Assembly: GCF_004923255.1 (NCBI RefSeq)
Contig: NZ_QYRT01000028.1
Span: forward strand, 1 to 48,729
Reading direction: 5' to 3'
Length of the DNA: 48,729 bases
Origin: Subtercola vilae
GTDB lineage: Bacteria > Actinomycetota > Actinomycetes > Actinomycetales > Microbacteriaceae
Shown here: positions 25,487 through 34,878 of the stretch, in pieces
Layout: every line of letters starts with the position of its first letter
How positions within the stretch are numbered: position 1 is the stretch's first letter
Made by a program: the position numbers and the translations under genes
The notes under the pieces: model-generated
What the model saw: only the letters and a program-made list of their open reading frames with translations
Told to the model about the DNA's origin: nothing
The model's database searches: none

Positions 25487-27523
25487 TCATCGGAGGAAGG
25501 CGGCCGCGACGCCGGCGTCGACGGGGATGTGGAGACCGGTGGTGTGGGTGAGGTCGTGGCCGGTGAGCACGGCGACCGCGTTCGCGACGTGGTCGGGCAA
25601 TACCTCACGGCCGAGGATGGTGCGCTTGGCGTAGTACGCGCCGAGCTCCGCTTCGGGCACCCCGTACACCGCAGCGCGTTTCGCGCCCCAGCCGCCGGAG
25701 AAGATTCCCGAGCCGCGAACGACACCGTCGGGGTTGATGCCGTTCACTTTCACCCCGTGTTCGCCGAGCTCGACCGCGAGCAGGCGCACCTGGTGTGCCT
25801 GGTCGGCTTTCGTCGCAGAGTACGCAATGTTGTTCGGGCCCGCGAAAACCGAGTTCTTCGACGAAATGTAGATGATGTCGCCGCCCATCTGCTGGTCGAT
25901 GAGCACGCGGGCCGCTGCGCGCGACACCATGAACGAGCCTTTCGCCATGACGTTGTGTTGCAGGTCCCAGTCGGCGTCGGTGGTTTCGAGCAACGGTTTC
26001 GACAGCGACAGACCCGCGTTGTTCACGACGAGGTCGAGGCCGCCGAACGCGAGCACGGTGGCGTCGATCGCGGCCTGGATGTCAGAAGCCGAGGTCACAT
26101 CGGCGCGCACCCCGATTGCGACATCGGTCGAGCCGAGTTCGGCGGCAGCATCCTGAGCCTTCTGCAGGTCGAGGTCGGCGATCACAACGCACGCGCCGTC
26201 GGCCGCGAGCCGGGTCGCGATGGCCTTGCCGATTCCCGATGCTGCACCCGTGACGAGCGCGATACGCGTCGCATGCGACGCGGGTTTGGGCAGCCGGGCG
26301 AGTTTGGCTTCTTCGAGGGCCCAGTACTCGATACGAAACTTCTCTGCCTCATCGATCGGCGCGTACGTCGAGAGCGCCTCGGCACCGCGCATCACGTTGA
26401 TCGCGTTCGTGTAGAACTCACCCGCGACCCGGGAGGTCTGCTTGTTGGCCCCGTAGGAGAACATGCCCACCCCGGGAATCAGAACGATCGCGGGGTCAGC
26501 GCCTCGCATGGCGGGCGAACCTTCGACCTTGTTGCGGTCGTAGTACGCCGCGTACTCGGCACGGTATTCGGCGTGCAGCTCCTTCAAGCGGGCGATCGAC
26601 TCCTTGACCGTCGCGGTGCCGGGCAGGTCGAGGATCAGCGGCTTCACTTTGGTGCGGAGGAAGTGATCGGGGCATGACGTGCCGAGCGCACCCAGCCGGG
26701 GGTGCTCGGCCGAAGCCAGGAAGTCGAGTACCACGGGCGTGTCGGTGAAAGACCCGACCATGGGCCGGTCGACCGACGCGAGGCCGCGGATGCTCGCGCC
26801 GAGCGCGGCAGCTTTCGCGCGCCGCTCTTCTTCGGGCAGGGCCTCGTAACCGGCGAGTGCGGGCCCGAACGGCAGTGCGCGGCCGTGCTCGGCGATGTAC
26901 GCCTCAGCGGTGTCGATGATCCAGAGCGAGTTCGCTTCGGCCTCGTCTGACGTGTCGCCCCACGCGGTGATGCCGTGCCCGCCGAGAATGCAGCCCACAG
27001 CGGCGGGGTTGGCGTCTTTGATCGCGGCGATGTCGAGGCCGAGCTGAAAACCGGGGCGCCGCCACGGCACCCAGACCACCTTCGAACCGAAGATCGTGGT
27101 CGTGAGGGCTTCCCCGTCGGCCGCGGTCGCGACAGCGATACCGGAGTCGGGGTGCAGGTGATCGACGTGGGCTGCGTCGACGAGGCCGTGCATGGCCGTG
27201 TCGATCGAGGGTGCAGCGCCGCCCTTGCCGAACAGGGTGTAGTCGAACGCGGCAACCATTTCGTCTTCGCGCTCAACACCGGGATACACGCTCACGAGCG
27301 ATCGCAGCCGGTCGACCCGCAACACGGCGAGTCCCGCCTCTTTCAGCGTTCCGAGGTCGCCGCCCGAGCCCTTCACCCACAACAGTTCGACGGGCTCGCC
27401 CGTGACCGGGTCGAGTTCCAAACCCTTCGCAGAGGTGTTACCCCCGGCATAATTCGTGTTCCTCGCATCGGAACCCAGACGATTCGAACGAGCAATCAGT
27501 TCAGCTGCGGTGGTGTTGGTCAT
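25487..27523 (-). CDS. rhaEW: Bifunctional rhamnulose-1-phosphate aldolase / L-lactaldehyde dehydrogenase
   Basis: 678 aa. Residues 1-~400 are a class II aldolase domain (NYAGGNTSAKG ... HVDHLHPDSGIAV with metal-binding H122 and H124 ... GCILGGHGITAWG). Residues ~415-678 are a short-chain dehydrogenase with TGAASGIG at 425-432 and catalytic YSATK (Y568). This fusion is the known RhaEW type that cleaves rhamnulose-1-phosphate to dihydroxyacetone phosphate and L-lactaldehyde and oxidises the aldehyde to lactate. It lies three bases after rhaI (stop at 27527) and before rhaB, in the normal pathway order. It makes a separate lactaldehyde dehydrogenase unnecessary. Confidence 0.95.
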   Translation of the reverse strand: MTNTTAAELIARSNRLGSDARNTNYAGGNTSAKGLELDPVTGEPVELLWVKGSGGDLGTLKEAGLAVLRVDRLRSLVSVYPGVEREDEMVAAFDYTLFGKGGAAPSIDTAMHGLVDAAHVDHLHPDSGIAVATAADGEALTTTIFGSKVVWVPWRRPGFQLGLDIAAIKDANPAAVGCILGGHGITAWGDTSDEAEANSLWIIDTAEAYIAEHGRALPFGPALAGYEALPEEERRAKAAALGASIRGLASVDRPMVGSFTDTPVVLDFLASAEHPRLGALGTSCPDHFLRTKVKPLILDLPGTATVKESIARLKELHAEYRAEYAAYYDRNKVEGSPAMRGADPAIVLIPGVGMFSYGANKQTSRVAGEFYTNAINVMRGAEALSTYAPIDEAEKFRIEYWALEEAKLARLPKPASHATRIALVTGAASGIGKAIATRLAADGACVVIADLDLQKAQDAAAELGSTDVAIGVRADVTSASDIQAAIDATVLAFGGLDLVVNNAGLSLSKPLLETTDADWDLQHNVMAKGSFMVSRAAARVLIDQQMGGDIIYISSKNSVFAGPNNIAYSATKADQAHQVRLLAVELGEHGVKVNGINPDGVVRGSGIFSGGWGAKRAAVYGVPEAELGAYYAKRTILGREVLPDHVANAVAVLTGHDLTHTTGLHIPVDAGVAAAFLR

Positions 27524-27526
27524 GGT

Positions 27527-28696
27527 TCAGGCTCCCCAGCTCGCTTGTTGGCCGCCGACACGGGTTTCGGCGATGTTCTTCTGGTACCCCGAGGCGAGGT
27601 ACGCCTTCATCGGGTCGGCCGGCAGGCCGCGACCCTCACGCCACTCGGCCAGGGCCGGGCGAACGTCGGTGTAGAACGCGTCCATCAGAATGTTGTTGGC
27701 GCCGAGCACGTCTTCGGCATTCTGCGCGGCGTCGAGCGCTTCGGTGTCGACCAGCAACGCACGAGCCGTCATCTCCTGAACATTCAGCACCGAACGAATC
27801 TGGCCGGGAATCTTGTCTTCGACGTTGTGGCACTGGTCGAGCATGAAGGCAACCGGTGAGCCGGGGCCGTAGCCGCCGCCGCGCACGACCTCGAAGAGAA
27901 TTCTGAACAGCTGGAACGGGTCGGCCGCCCCCACGATGAGGTCGTCGTCGGCGTAGAAGCGCGAATTGAAGTCGAACGAGCCGAGCTTGCCGAGGCGAAG
28001 CAACTGCATGACGATGAATTCGATGTTCGTGCCGGGCGCGTGGTGGCCTGTGTCGAGGCAGACCAGGGCGCGGTCGCCGAGCGCGGAGACCTGGGCGTAC
28101 GAGGTTCCCCAGTCGGGAACATCGGTGTGGTAGAAAGCGGGCTCGAAGAATTTGTACTCGAGCACCATCCGCTGCGATTCACCGATGCGGTCGTAGATTT
28201 TCTGCAGCGAGTCGGCGAGGCGGTCCTGGCGGCCGCGCAGGTTGCCCTGGCCGGGGTAGTTGGTGCCGTCGGCGAGCCAGATCTTGAGGTCTTGAGATCC
28301 GGTCGCATCCATCACGTCGATGCACTCGAAGTGATGGTCGATGGCCTTCTGCCGGATACCTGCGTCGATGTGTGTCAGGCTGCCGAACTTGTACGCGTCG
28401 TCTTGGAACGTGTTCGAGTTCACCGTGCCCACCGTCACGCCGAGTTCGGCGGCTGTGTCGCGGAGAGCGTCGTAGTCGTCGACCTTGTCCCACGGAATGT
28501 GCAGCGCGACCTTGGGTGACAACCCCGTCACCTTGTTCACCTGCGCGGCGTCGGCCAGCTTCTCCTGGATGGTGCGAGGGGTGCCTGGTGTCGAGAACAC
28601 CTTGAAACGGGTGCCCGAATTGCCGAATGCCCATGACGGCAGCTCGATGACCTGCGACTCGAGCTGCGACAGTAGTGAACTGCTGAGTGTGCCCAT
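27527..28696 (-). CDS. rhaI: L-rhamnose isomerase (RhaI type)
   Basis: 389 aa. Xylose-isomerase-like TIM barrel of the Pseudomonas stutzeri L-rhamnose isomerase type: FKVFSTPGTPRTIQEKLADAAQV, VALHIPWDKVDDY, KIWLADGTNYPGQGN, LEYKFFEPAFYHTDVPDWG, CLDTGHHAPGTNIEF and FDFNSRFYADDDLIVGAADPFQLFRI. These hold the metal-binding Glu/Asp/His set of the family. It converts rhamnose to rhamnulose, the substrate of RhaB. It is the third gene of the minus-strand operon, 16 bases after the AraA-like gene. An AAAGGA Shine-Dalgarno precedes the ATG. Confidence 0.95.
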   Translation of the reverse strand: MGTLSSSLLSQLESQVIELPSWAFGNSGTRFKVFSTPGTPRTIQEKLADAAQVNKVTGLSPKVALHIPWDKVDDYDALRDTAAELGVTVGTVNSNTFQDDAYKFGSLTHIDAGIRQKAIDHHFECIDVMDATGSQDLKIWLADGTNYPGQGNLRGRQDRLADSLQKIYDRIGESQRMVLEYKFFEPAFYHTDVPDWGTSYAQVSALGDRALVCLDTGHHAPGTNIEFIVMQLLRLGKLGSFDFNSRFYADDDLIVGAADPFQLFRILFEVVRGGGYGPGSPVAFMLDQCHNVEDKIPGQIRSVLNVQEMTARALLVDTEALDAAQNAEDVLGANNILMDAFYTDVRPALAEWREGRGLPADPMKAYLASGYQKNIAETRVGGQQASWGA

Positions 28697-28712
28697 GATG
28701 ATGATCCTTTTC

Positions 28713-30167
28713 TTACTTCACTGAGACTTGACGAAACTCGATGCCCATGAGGCTTGCTGCTGCTTTGAAATCTGCCGCGCGGTGGCCGGTGGCCAGCGCC
28801 CAGTGGTGGTCGGTGCCGGTGGCGCTCCACTCGTCGACCCACTCACCTGGGTCGCAGCCGAAGTCGACGCGTGAGGTGGTGTTGCCGATCGCGAGCAGCG
28901 GGCCCGGCACGACGGTTCCTTCGGAGGCCACGAAGACGTAGCTGCCGTCGTGCTCCTGCCCCACGCCGAACACCGTCACGGGCCCGTGCTTCACGTCGAA
29001 CTCGACGCTCACGCCGTAGCCGCGCTTGCCGTGAAAGACACCGAGGCCGCGAAGAAGCGGGCCGCCCGCGCTGATGGCGAGGTGCGCCGGGCCGTCGTGG
29101 CCCATCTCGACCACGTTGTCGGTGAAGTTCAGCGCCTGTATCTCGGTGAACGACCCGCCCGCCCCGAGCGCGTGCGACGCAAGCATGGCGATGCTGGTGC
29201 GCAACTCGAACTCGCCGACCGTGGGGATGCCGCGGGCGGTGAGCAGGGATGCCCCCAGAATCATGCCCGCACCGAGACGTTCGTGCAGCTCTCCGCCGAG
29301 CCCCCGGTGGTAGTAGGCCAGCGAGTCGAGGTCGAAGTCGCCGATCAGCCGGTCGAGCCCCACTGAGACGCGGGCGCCCCACGCGAAGTCGTCGTCGTTC
29401 ACCGAGTCGTCGAGCGTGAACACTTCGCGGGCGAGTTGCATGCGCTCGCGAACCTCAGCATCGGTGACGGCATCGACTCGCACGCGCAGGTCGTCGAATT
29501 CGAGAATCTCGATGTGCGACCCGAAGGTGGTCGACACGGTGGTGAGGTCGGTCGAGACGTCGAGCATGCCCGGGTAGAGGTGACCCATCAGCCCGTGACG
29601 GGCGTTCTTCAGCCGCGCACTGACACCCGCCGCGTGCACCCAGCGCTCGATCCGCACCCAGGCCGACTCCTGCTTCAGATGACCCGAGACCGAACGAAAC
29701 GGGATGCTCGCCCGACGGAACACGTTCGCAACTTCAGGCACGGGGCACTGCCCGCAGTACGCGAGCCACTTGCCGGTGTCGAAGTTCGCGTGGTCCATCG
29801 CTTCGGTGGGCTGCAGATCGATCAGCAGTACGGGAGTGTTGGTTCGTTGGGCGATCGGCAGAACCATCGACGACGTGAGGTAGGTCGAGAGAAAGATGAC
29901 GATGAGGTCGCAGTCGGCCACGCGCAACTGCTCACCGGCCTTCAGCGCCTCGGGGGCATCCGACACGAACCCTGCATCGACCACGTCGGCGTCGAGCTGC
30001 CTGAACCGGTCGGTGATGTACCCGGCCGAGAGTTTCAGCTGCGGCAGAAGGTCAGGAAACTGCGGCCAGTAGGTGCCGAGGCCGCCCGAGACGAGCCCGA
30101 CGCGGGTCTTTCGCCGCGTGAACGGCTCGAGCGACGCATGCAGTGCGTTCGAGGTGGTGTGGGTCAT
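28713..30167 (-). CDS. L-arabinose/L-fucose isomerase-family protein
   Basis: 484 aa. It begins TRVGLVSGGLGTYWPQFPDLLPQL and continues with DLIVIFLSTYLTSSMVLPIAQRTNTPVLLIDLQP and a C-terminal half with GRLE-like EFELRTSIAMLASHALGAGGSFTEIQALNF and DHHWALATGH. This fits the FucI/AraA isomerase fold. It sits between a rhamnosidase and RhaI, so the operon encodes two unrelated sugar isomerases. It may handle arabinose, fucose or another sugar released with rhamnose from plant glycans. No araB or araD is near, so the downstream fate of such a product is unclear. Substrate not assigned. Confidence 0.78.
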   Translation of the reverse strand: MTHTTSNALHASLEPFTRRKTRVGLVSGGLGTYWPQFPDLLPQLKLSAGYITDRFRQLDADVVDAGFVSDAPEALKAGEQLRVADCDLIVIFLSTYLTSSMVLPIAQRTNTPVLLIDLQPTEAMDHANFDTGKWLAYCGQCPVPEVANVFRRASIPFRSVSGHLKQESAWVRIERWVHAAGVSARLKNARHGLMGHLYPGMLDVSTDLTTVSTTFGSHIEILEFDDLRVRVDAVTDAEVRERMQLAREVFTLDDSVNDDDFAWGARVSVGLDRLIGDFDLDSLAYYHRGLGGELHERLGAGMILGASLLTARGIPTVGEFELRTSIAMLASHALGAGGSFTEIQALNFTDNVVEMGHDGPAHLAISAGGPLLRGLGVFHGKRGYGVSVEFDVKHGPVTVFGVGQEHDGSYVFVASEGTVVPGPLLAIGNTTSRVDFGCDPGEWVDEWSATGTDHHWALATGHRAADFKAAASLMGIEFRQVSVK

Positions 30168-30208
30168 GGGCTGTTCCTGTGCAAGGGGATGGGTGCCGGG
30201 AGACGAAA

Positions 30209-32851
30209 TCAGGCGTGGGCGAGCGCCAGCGTCGACGTGAAGTGGTGTTGGCCCGAACCCACCTCGACGGTGTCTCCGCCGGGAACCACGACGGTCGCCG
30301 TGACGCCGGGGGGCACCTCGACGTCGAGTGTGAAGGCGTCACCCTCGAGAGACCAGGCCGAACGGATGAGGCCGCGCACACTTTCGTAACTGGCCGCGGC
30401 AGAGGTGAGCGAGCCGCCCACGCGCGGAGCGATGTGCAGGCGCTCGTAGGCGACCGACGTGGCCGCCTGCTCGATGCCGGCCACGTAGCGGTAGAGCCAT
30501 TCGCCAACAGAGCCCAGCGAGTAGTGGTTGAACGAGTTCATCTCCACCGCCTGGAACCCGGCGTGTTCGGTCCAGCCGTCCCACCGCTCCCAGATGGTCG
30601 TGGCGCCCTGGCGAACCGAGTAGAGCCACGAGGGGTACCGGTCGGTCTCGAGCAGGGCGAAAGCGAGGTCGTCGCGGCCGATCTCGCTGAGCACGGGGCA
30701 GAGCAGCGACACCCCGACGAACCCGGTGGTCAGCAACCCGTCATGCGCGTCGATCGCTTCGGCAAGGTGCTTCGCAGCGTTTTCACGGTGCTCGCCCGAA
30801 ACCAGGTCGAAGGCGAGTGCGAGCAGGTAGTCGGTCTGGGTGTCACCTTCAAGGCGGCCATCCTGACCCGTGAAGGTGTCGACGAAGGCCTGCTTGATGC
30901 GGGCGGCGAGCTCACCGTAGTGCGCGGCGTCGGCGGTCTTGCCGAGGGCTTCGGCCGACTTCGCCACGAGCTCGGCCGAGTGCGCGAAGTAGGCGGTGGC
31001 CATGAGCGGGCGCGGGGTGAGGGCATCGATCTGCAGCCAGTCGCCGTAGTGGTTGCCCACGCGGCGGGTCCAGATGAGGTTCGGGTTGTGCTTCTCGATG
31101 AAGTCGACCCAGCGGGTCATCGACTCGTACGAGGTCTCGAGCAGACGCAGATCGCCATACACCCGGTAGAGGTGCCACGGGATGATCACGCCGGCGTCGG
31201 CCCACGCCGGAGCCCCGTCGGCGAAGAACTGCGACACCACCGGTGCCACGTCGGGAAACGAGCCCTCAGCGGTCTGGGCGCCGCGTACGTCGGCGAGCCA
31301 GCGGGTGAAGAACGAGGCCACGTCGGCGTTCAGGGCCGCCGTGGGCAGAAAGACCTGGGCGTCGGCCATCCAGCCGAGCCGCTCGTCGCGCTGCGGGCAG
31401 TCGGTGGGCAGCCCTACGAAGTTGCCGCGTTGGCCCCAGGCGATGTTGCTGATCAGCTGATTGACGTCGGCGCTCGACGTGGTGATCGTGCCGGCGGGTG
31501 GCGTGGCGCTCGAGAGTACAACGGCCGTGACGCGCTCAAGCGGCACCGGCTCGTCGAGGCCCTCGATCTCGAGGTAGCGAAAGCCGTGCAGGGTGAAGGT
31601 CGGCTCGAAGACATTGCTGTCGGCGCCGGCCGACACGTACACGTCGCGCTGCTGGGCCGTGCGAAGGTTGGCCGTGTACAGCTCGTCATTCTCCAGCACC
31701 TCGCCGTGCTTCAGGATGATCGACCGATCAGCCGCGAGAGGCCCGAAGTCGACGCGCACGCGCCCCACCAGGTTCTGGCCGAAGTCGTAGAGCGCGCGGC
31801 CATGGGCATCGATGACCACGCTGATCGCGGGTAATTCATCGATGACCTCGATGGGGGCATCCACCTGGGCCAGAAACGTGCTGAAGTCGTCGGTGCGAGT
31901 GGCGACCGGCGCCCAGCCGGAGGCGTCGTACTCGGGTGTGTTCCAGGCGCCGAGGTCGCGGCGGGCATCGACGTACTCGCCCATGAGCAGGTCGGTGTAG
32001 AAGATGCGGCCGTTCGCGGTCTGCCAGCTGTCATCGGTCACGATGCGGTCGGTGCTGCCGTCGGCGTAGGTGATCTCCAGCTGGGCCCAGGCCTCAGAGG
32101 TGACGCCGTAGTGGTTGCCCTGGCGTCGGGCGTCGAAGCCAACGTAGCCGGCCCACCAGCCGTCAGCCAGCACGATGCCGATGGCGTTCTCGCCCTCCTT
32201 CACCTGGTCGGTGACGTCATAGGTCTGGTACTGCAGGCGCTCGGTGTAGTCGGTCCAGCCGGGGGCGAGTTCGGCGCTGCCGAGACGGTCGCCGTTGAGG
32301 TGCGCGGTGTAGATGCCGTGTGCGGTCGCGTAGAGGCGGGCGCTGGCGATGGGGCCGCGGGCCGTGAAGGCGCGGCGCAGGTACGCGGCCGGCGGAACGT
32401 GGCGCATCGAGGTGGGGATGTCGTCGTCGACGGGCGGGTCGAACTCGCGCTCGGGAATGTCGTACGTGGTGTCGGCAGCGACCCAGCCGCCCGCGAAGTC
32501 GTCTCGCTCGAGCAGGCCTGTCTCGAACCAGGCCGTGCCGGCCTCGATGACCGTCTGGTCGGTGTCTCTGAGCGTCAGGCTCCACGTGTAACGGGTGCGC
32601 GAGTTCAGTGGCCCGTCGTACGTGACCCCCACGGCGGTGCCGGCGTCGACCCAGCCCGTGCTCCAGGCCGCGCTGCCGATTGCGCTCTGGTCGGCGCTGC
32701 CCTCGGACGACACGTCGACCCTGTAGGCAGCAGCGGCGGCACCTGAAACGGTGCTCTTCAGTCGCCACGAGAGCCGAGGGGCTGAGATGTCGATGCCGAG
32801 AGGGTTTTCACGGTATTCGGTGCGCAGGGCGTAGGCCTGAAGAGTGGTCAT
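30209..32851 (-). CDS. Alpha-L-rhamnosidase, GH78 (second copy)
   Basis: 880 aa from ATG at 32851 (MTTLQAYALRTEYRENPLGIDISAPRLSW). Same GH78 plan as the 21-kb copy: N-terminal beta domains, LPTDCPQRDERLGWMAD (D484 onward), a barrel ending in AVEMNSFNHYSLGSVGEWLY, and a C-terminal beta domain. The two enzymes are clearly diverged, so they probably differ in aglycone or linkage preference. No signal peptide, so cytoplasmic. First gene of the minus-strand operon, directly behind the LacI-controlled divergent promoter. Confidence 0.93.
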   Translation of the reverse strand: MTTLQAYALRTEYRENPLGIDISAPRLSWRLKSTVSGAAAAAYRVDVSSEGSADQSAIGSAAWSTGWVDAGTAVGVTYDGPLNSRTRYTWSLTLRDTDQTVIEAGTAWFETGLLERDDFAGGWVAADTTYDIPEREFDPPVDDDIPTSMRHVPPAAYLRRAFTARGPIASARLYATAHGIYTAHLNGDRLGSAELAPGWTDYTERLQYQTYDVTDQVKEGENAIGIVLADGWWAGYVGFDARRQGNHYGVTSEAWAQLEITYADGSTDRIVTDDSWQTANGRIFYTDLLMGEYVDARRDLGAWNTPEYDASGWAPVATRTDDFSTFLAQVDAPIEVIDELPAISVVIDAHGRALYDFGQNLVGRVRVDFGPLAADRSIILKHGEVLENDELYTANLRTAQQRDVYVSAGADSNVFEPTFTLHGFRYLEIEGLDEPVPLERVTAVVLSSATPPAGTITTSSADVNQLISNIAWGQRGNFVGLPTDCPQRDERLGWMADAQVFLPTAALNADVASFFTRWLADVRGAQTAEGSFPDVAPVVSQFFADGAPAWADAGVIIPWHLYRVYGDLRLLETSYESMTRWVDFIEKHNPNLIWTRRVGNHYGDWLQIDALTPRPLMATAYFAHSAELVAKSAEALGKTADAAHYGELAARIKQAFVDTFTGQDGRLEGDTQTDYLLALAFDLVSGEHRENAAKHLAEAIDAHDGLLTTGFVGVSLLCPVLSEIGRDDLAFALLETDRYPSWLYSVRQGATTIWERWDGWTEHAGFQAVEMNSFNHYSLGSVGEWLYRYVAGIEQAATSVAYERLHIAPRVGGSLTSAAASYESVRGLIRSAWSLEGDAFTLDVEVPPGVTATVVVPGGDTVEVGSGQHHFTSTLALAHA

Positions 32852-32907
32852 TGTGCGGTGCAATCCTTTGATCTGCAAGGCAGGTCTTCGCTGACGCTGC
32901 GAAACAA

Positions 32908-32936
32908 TAATTACCACAATCGAAACGTTTCACAAA
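32908..32936 (-). promoter_or_regulatory. Promoter and LacI-type operator for the rhamnosidase-rha operon
   Basis: On the minus strand TTTGTG (32936-32931) and TAATTA (32913-32908) are spaced 17 bp and form a plausible sigma-70-type promoter 57 bp before the rhamnosidase start. Within the spacer lies the perfect palindrome GAAACGTTTC (32922-32931), the core of LacI/GalR-family operators. Binding there would block the promoter. Confidence 0.65.
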
Positions 32937-32996
32937 GCGCGTTGCGATATTCGATGGCGGCTCCAAGACGTTATTCTTCTGTTACTTTTTGGCATA

Positions 32997-33054
32997 TTGA
33001 CTAATGAACGTGTTCATGCGTAAGTTGTGCTGAGTTCACAGTTGAAACGAATCA
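32997..33054 (+). promoter_or_regulatory. Promoter and two LacI-type operators for the rhamnoside ABC operon
   Basis: TTGACT (32997-33002) and TAAGTT (33021-33026), spaced 18 bp, form a candidate promoter. The spacer contains TGAACGTGTTCA (33005-33016) and a second palindrome-like site, TGAAACGAATCA, lies at 33043-33054 just downstream of the expected start of transcription. With the site at 32922 this gives three operators in the divergent region, matching the LacI gene that ends the operon. Confidence 0.6.
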
Positions 33055-33074
33055 CAAGCGACGAGGAGGTCGTG

Positions 33075-33983
33075 ATGGCGTTAGAGCGCACAGCTCGACG
33101 ACGACCCGGTAAATCAAACTTCGGGGTCAAGCGCGGGGCATGGATCTTTTTGCTGCCTGCCGCGGCGATCTACCTGTTCGTTGTTCTGTGGCCGAGCATC
33201 CAGGGTGCCGGATTCGCGCTGACCGACTGGAACGGCCTCAACCCGGTCAAGAACTTCATCGGTTTCGACAACTTCGTGAAGCTGTTCAACGACCAGAAGG
33301 CCCTCACCTCGGTGTGGCACACGCTCGTGATCGCCGTCACCATCACCGTCGTGCAGAACCTCGTGGGGCTGCTGCTCGCCCTCGGGGTGAACACTCGCAT
33401 CAAGTCGCGCAATGTCTTGCGGGTCGTGCTGTTCGCTCCCGCGATCATCACGCCGGTGGCCACGGGGTACCTGTGGCAGAACCTGCTCGGCCAGAAAGGT
33501 GCGGTCAACGAGTTTCTCGGCTTTCTGGGGTTGCCGCCGCACACCTGGCTGGGTGACAGCAACACCGCCATCTGGGCTATCTGCGTGGTCATCGTGTGGC
33601 AGTTCGCCGGCTACTCGATGGTCATCTTTCTCGCCAACCTGCAGGGCATCTCGCAAGAGGTCATCGAAGCCTCGAAAATGGACGGCGCCGGGCCGATCAG
33701 GCGGTTCTGGTCGATCATCCGCCCCGAACTCGCGCCGTCGATCACGATCAACCTGATGCTCTCGATCATTGGCGGCCTGAAGATCTTCGACCAGGTCTGG
33801 GTCATGACCGGCGGCGGGCCGGGTGGCTCGACCGAGACGATGTCGACCTTTCTCTACAAGAACGCCTTCCAGTTCGGTGACTTCGCGTATGGCATCGCCA
33901 TTGCCGTGGTGCTGACCGTTCTGGTTGCCATCATCTCTGCCGGGCAGTTCGCGTTGCTCGGCCGCCAGAACAAGGGAGACTGA
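33075..33983 (+). CDS. Sugar ABC transporter permease (CUT1, MalF-like)
   Basis: 302 aa from ATG at 33075 with GAGGAGG upstream. Six membrane helices, beginning GAWIFLLPAAAIYLFVVLWP. The EAA motif that docks the ATPase is EASKMDGAGPIRRFWSIIRPELAP (about residues 200-223). GGGPGGSTETMSTFLY is typical of CUT1 permeases. It pairs with the next permease and the binding lipoprotein. No ATP-binding subunit is encoded here; in actinobacteria a shared MsiK-type ATPase usually serves such systems. Confidence 0.93.
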   Translation: MALERTARRRPGKSNFGVKRGAWIFLLPAAAIYLFVVLWPSIQGAGFALTDWNGLNPVKNFIGFDNFVKLFNDQKALTSVWHTLVIAVTITVVQNLVGLLLALGVNTRIKSRNVLRVVLFAPAIITPVATGYLWQNLLGQKGAVNEFLGFLGLPPHTWLGDSNTAIWAICVVIVWQFAGYSMVIFLANLQGISQEVIEASKMDGAGPIRRFWSIIRPELAPSITINLMLSIIGGLKIFDQVWVMTGGGPGGSTETMSTFLYKNAFQFGDFAYGIAIAVVLTVLVAIISAGQFALLGRQNKGD

Positions 33984-33986
33984 CCC

Positions 33987-34808
33987 GTGGAGCGTTACAC
34001 CTGGAAGACGGGCATCCTCGAAGTCGTCATGATCGTGGTGGCCGCGATCTTCTTCATTCCCCTTTTTGTGCTCATCAGTACTGCGTTCAAGGCCACCAAC
34101 GACCCTTCTGGTTCGCTGCAGCTGCCCGCCAATTTCACCTTCGTCAATTTCTCGAACGCGTGGACAGAGGGGCACCTCGGCAACGCGCTGGCCAACAGCG
34201 CCACGGTCACCGTGGTCAGCGTGATTCTGCTCATCGTGCTGTCATCTCTCGCGGCATACCCGCTGGCCCGGGTGACCAAGCGCTGGTCGAAGCTGGCGTT
34301 CGCCGGGTTTCTGATCGGGCTGCTGCTGCCCTTCCAGCTCGCCCTCATCCCGCTCTACCAGACCATGCGCGACCTGCACCTGCTCGGCACGGTATGGGCG
34401 CTCATTCTCTTCTACGTGGGACTGCAGATGCCGTTCTCGATCTTTCTGTACACCGGGTTTCTGCGGGCGCTGCCGATCGAATACGAAGAAGCCGCTGCCA
34501 TCGACGGCTCTGGCCTGTTCTCGACGTTCTGGCGGGTGCTTTTCCCGCTGCTTCGGCCCATCACCGGCACCGTGGCCATTCTCAACGTGATCACGATCTG
34601 GAACGACTTTCTCACGCCACTGCTCTACCTCAGCGGCTCAGGCCAGCAGACGGTGCCCGTGGCGCTGTTCGCCTTCGTCGGTCAGTACGTCTCGCAGTGG
34701 AACCTCGTCTTCGCCGGCCTCATCATCAGCATCTTCCCGATTCTGCTCGTCTACTTCCTCTTGCAGAAGACGGTTATTCAAGGCTTTGCCAGCGGGCTCA
34801 AAGGCTAG
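33987..34808 (+). CDS. Sugar ABC transporter permease (CUT1, MalG-like)
   Basis: 273 aa from GTG at 33987, three bases after the previous stop, with AAGGGAGA as Shine-Dalgarno. Six membrane helices. The EAA motif is EEAAAIDGSGLFSTFWRVLFPLLRP, followed by TIWNDFLTPLLYL, as in MalG/AraQ-type subunits. It completes the membrane part of the predicted rhamnoside importer. Confidence 0.93.
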   Translation: MERYTWKTGILEVVMIVVAAIFFIPLFVLISTAFKATNDPSGSLQLPANFTFVNFSNAWTEGHLGNALANSATVTVVSVILLIVLSSLAAYPLARVTKRWSKLAFAGFLIGLLLPFQLALIPLYQTMRDLHLLGTVWALILFYVGLQMPFSIFLYTGFLRALPIEYEEAAAIDGSGLFSTFWRVLFPLLRPITGTVAILNVITIWNDFLTPLLYLSGSGQQTVPVALFAFVGQYVSQWNLVFAGLIISIFPILLVYFLLQKTVIQGFASGLKG

Positions 34809-34878
34809 TCACATCAGCCGGCTCGGCAAGAAAGGCTTCGGCGTCTGTCGGGGCACCCACCACAAAGGAGACAATCAC

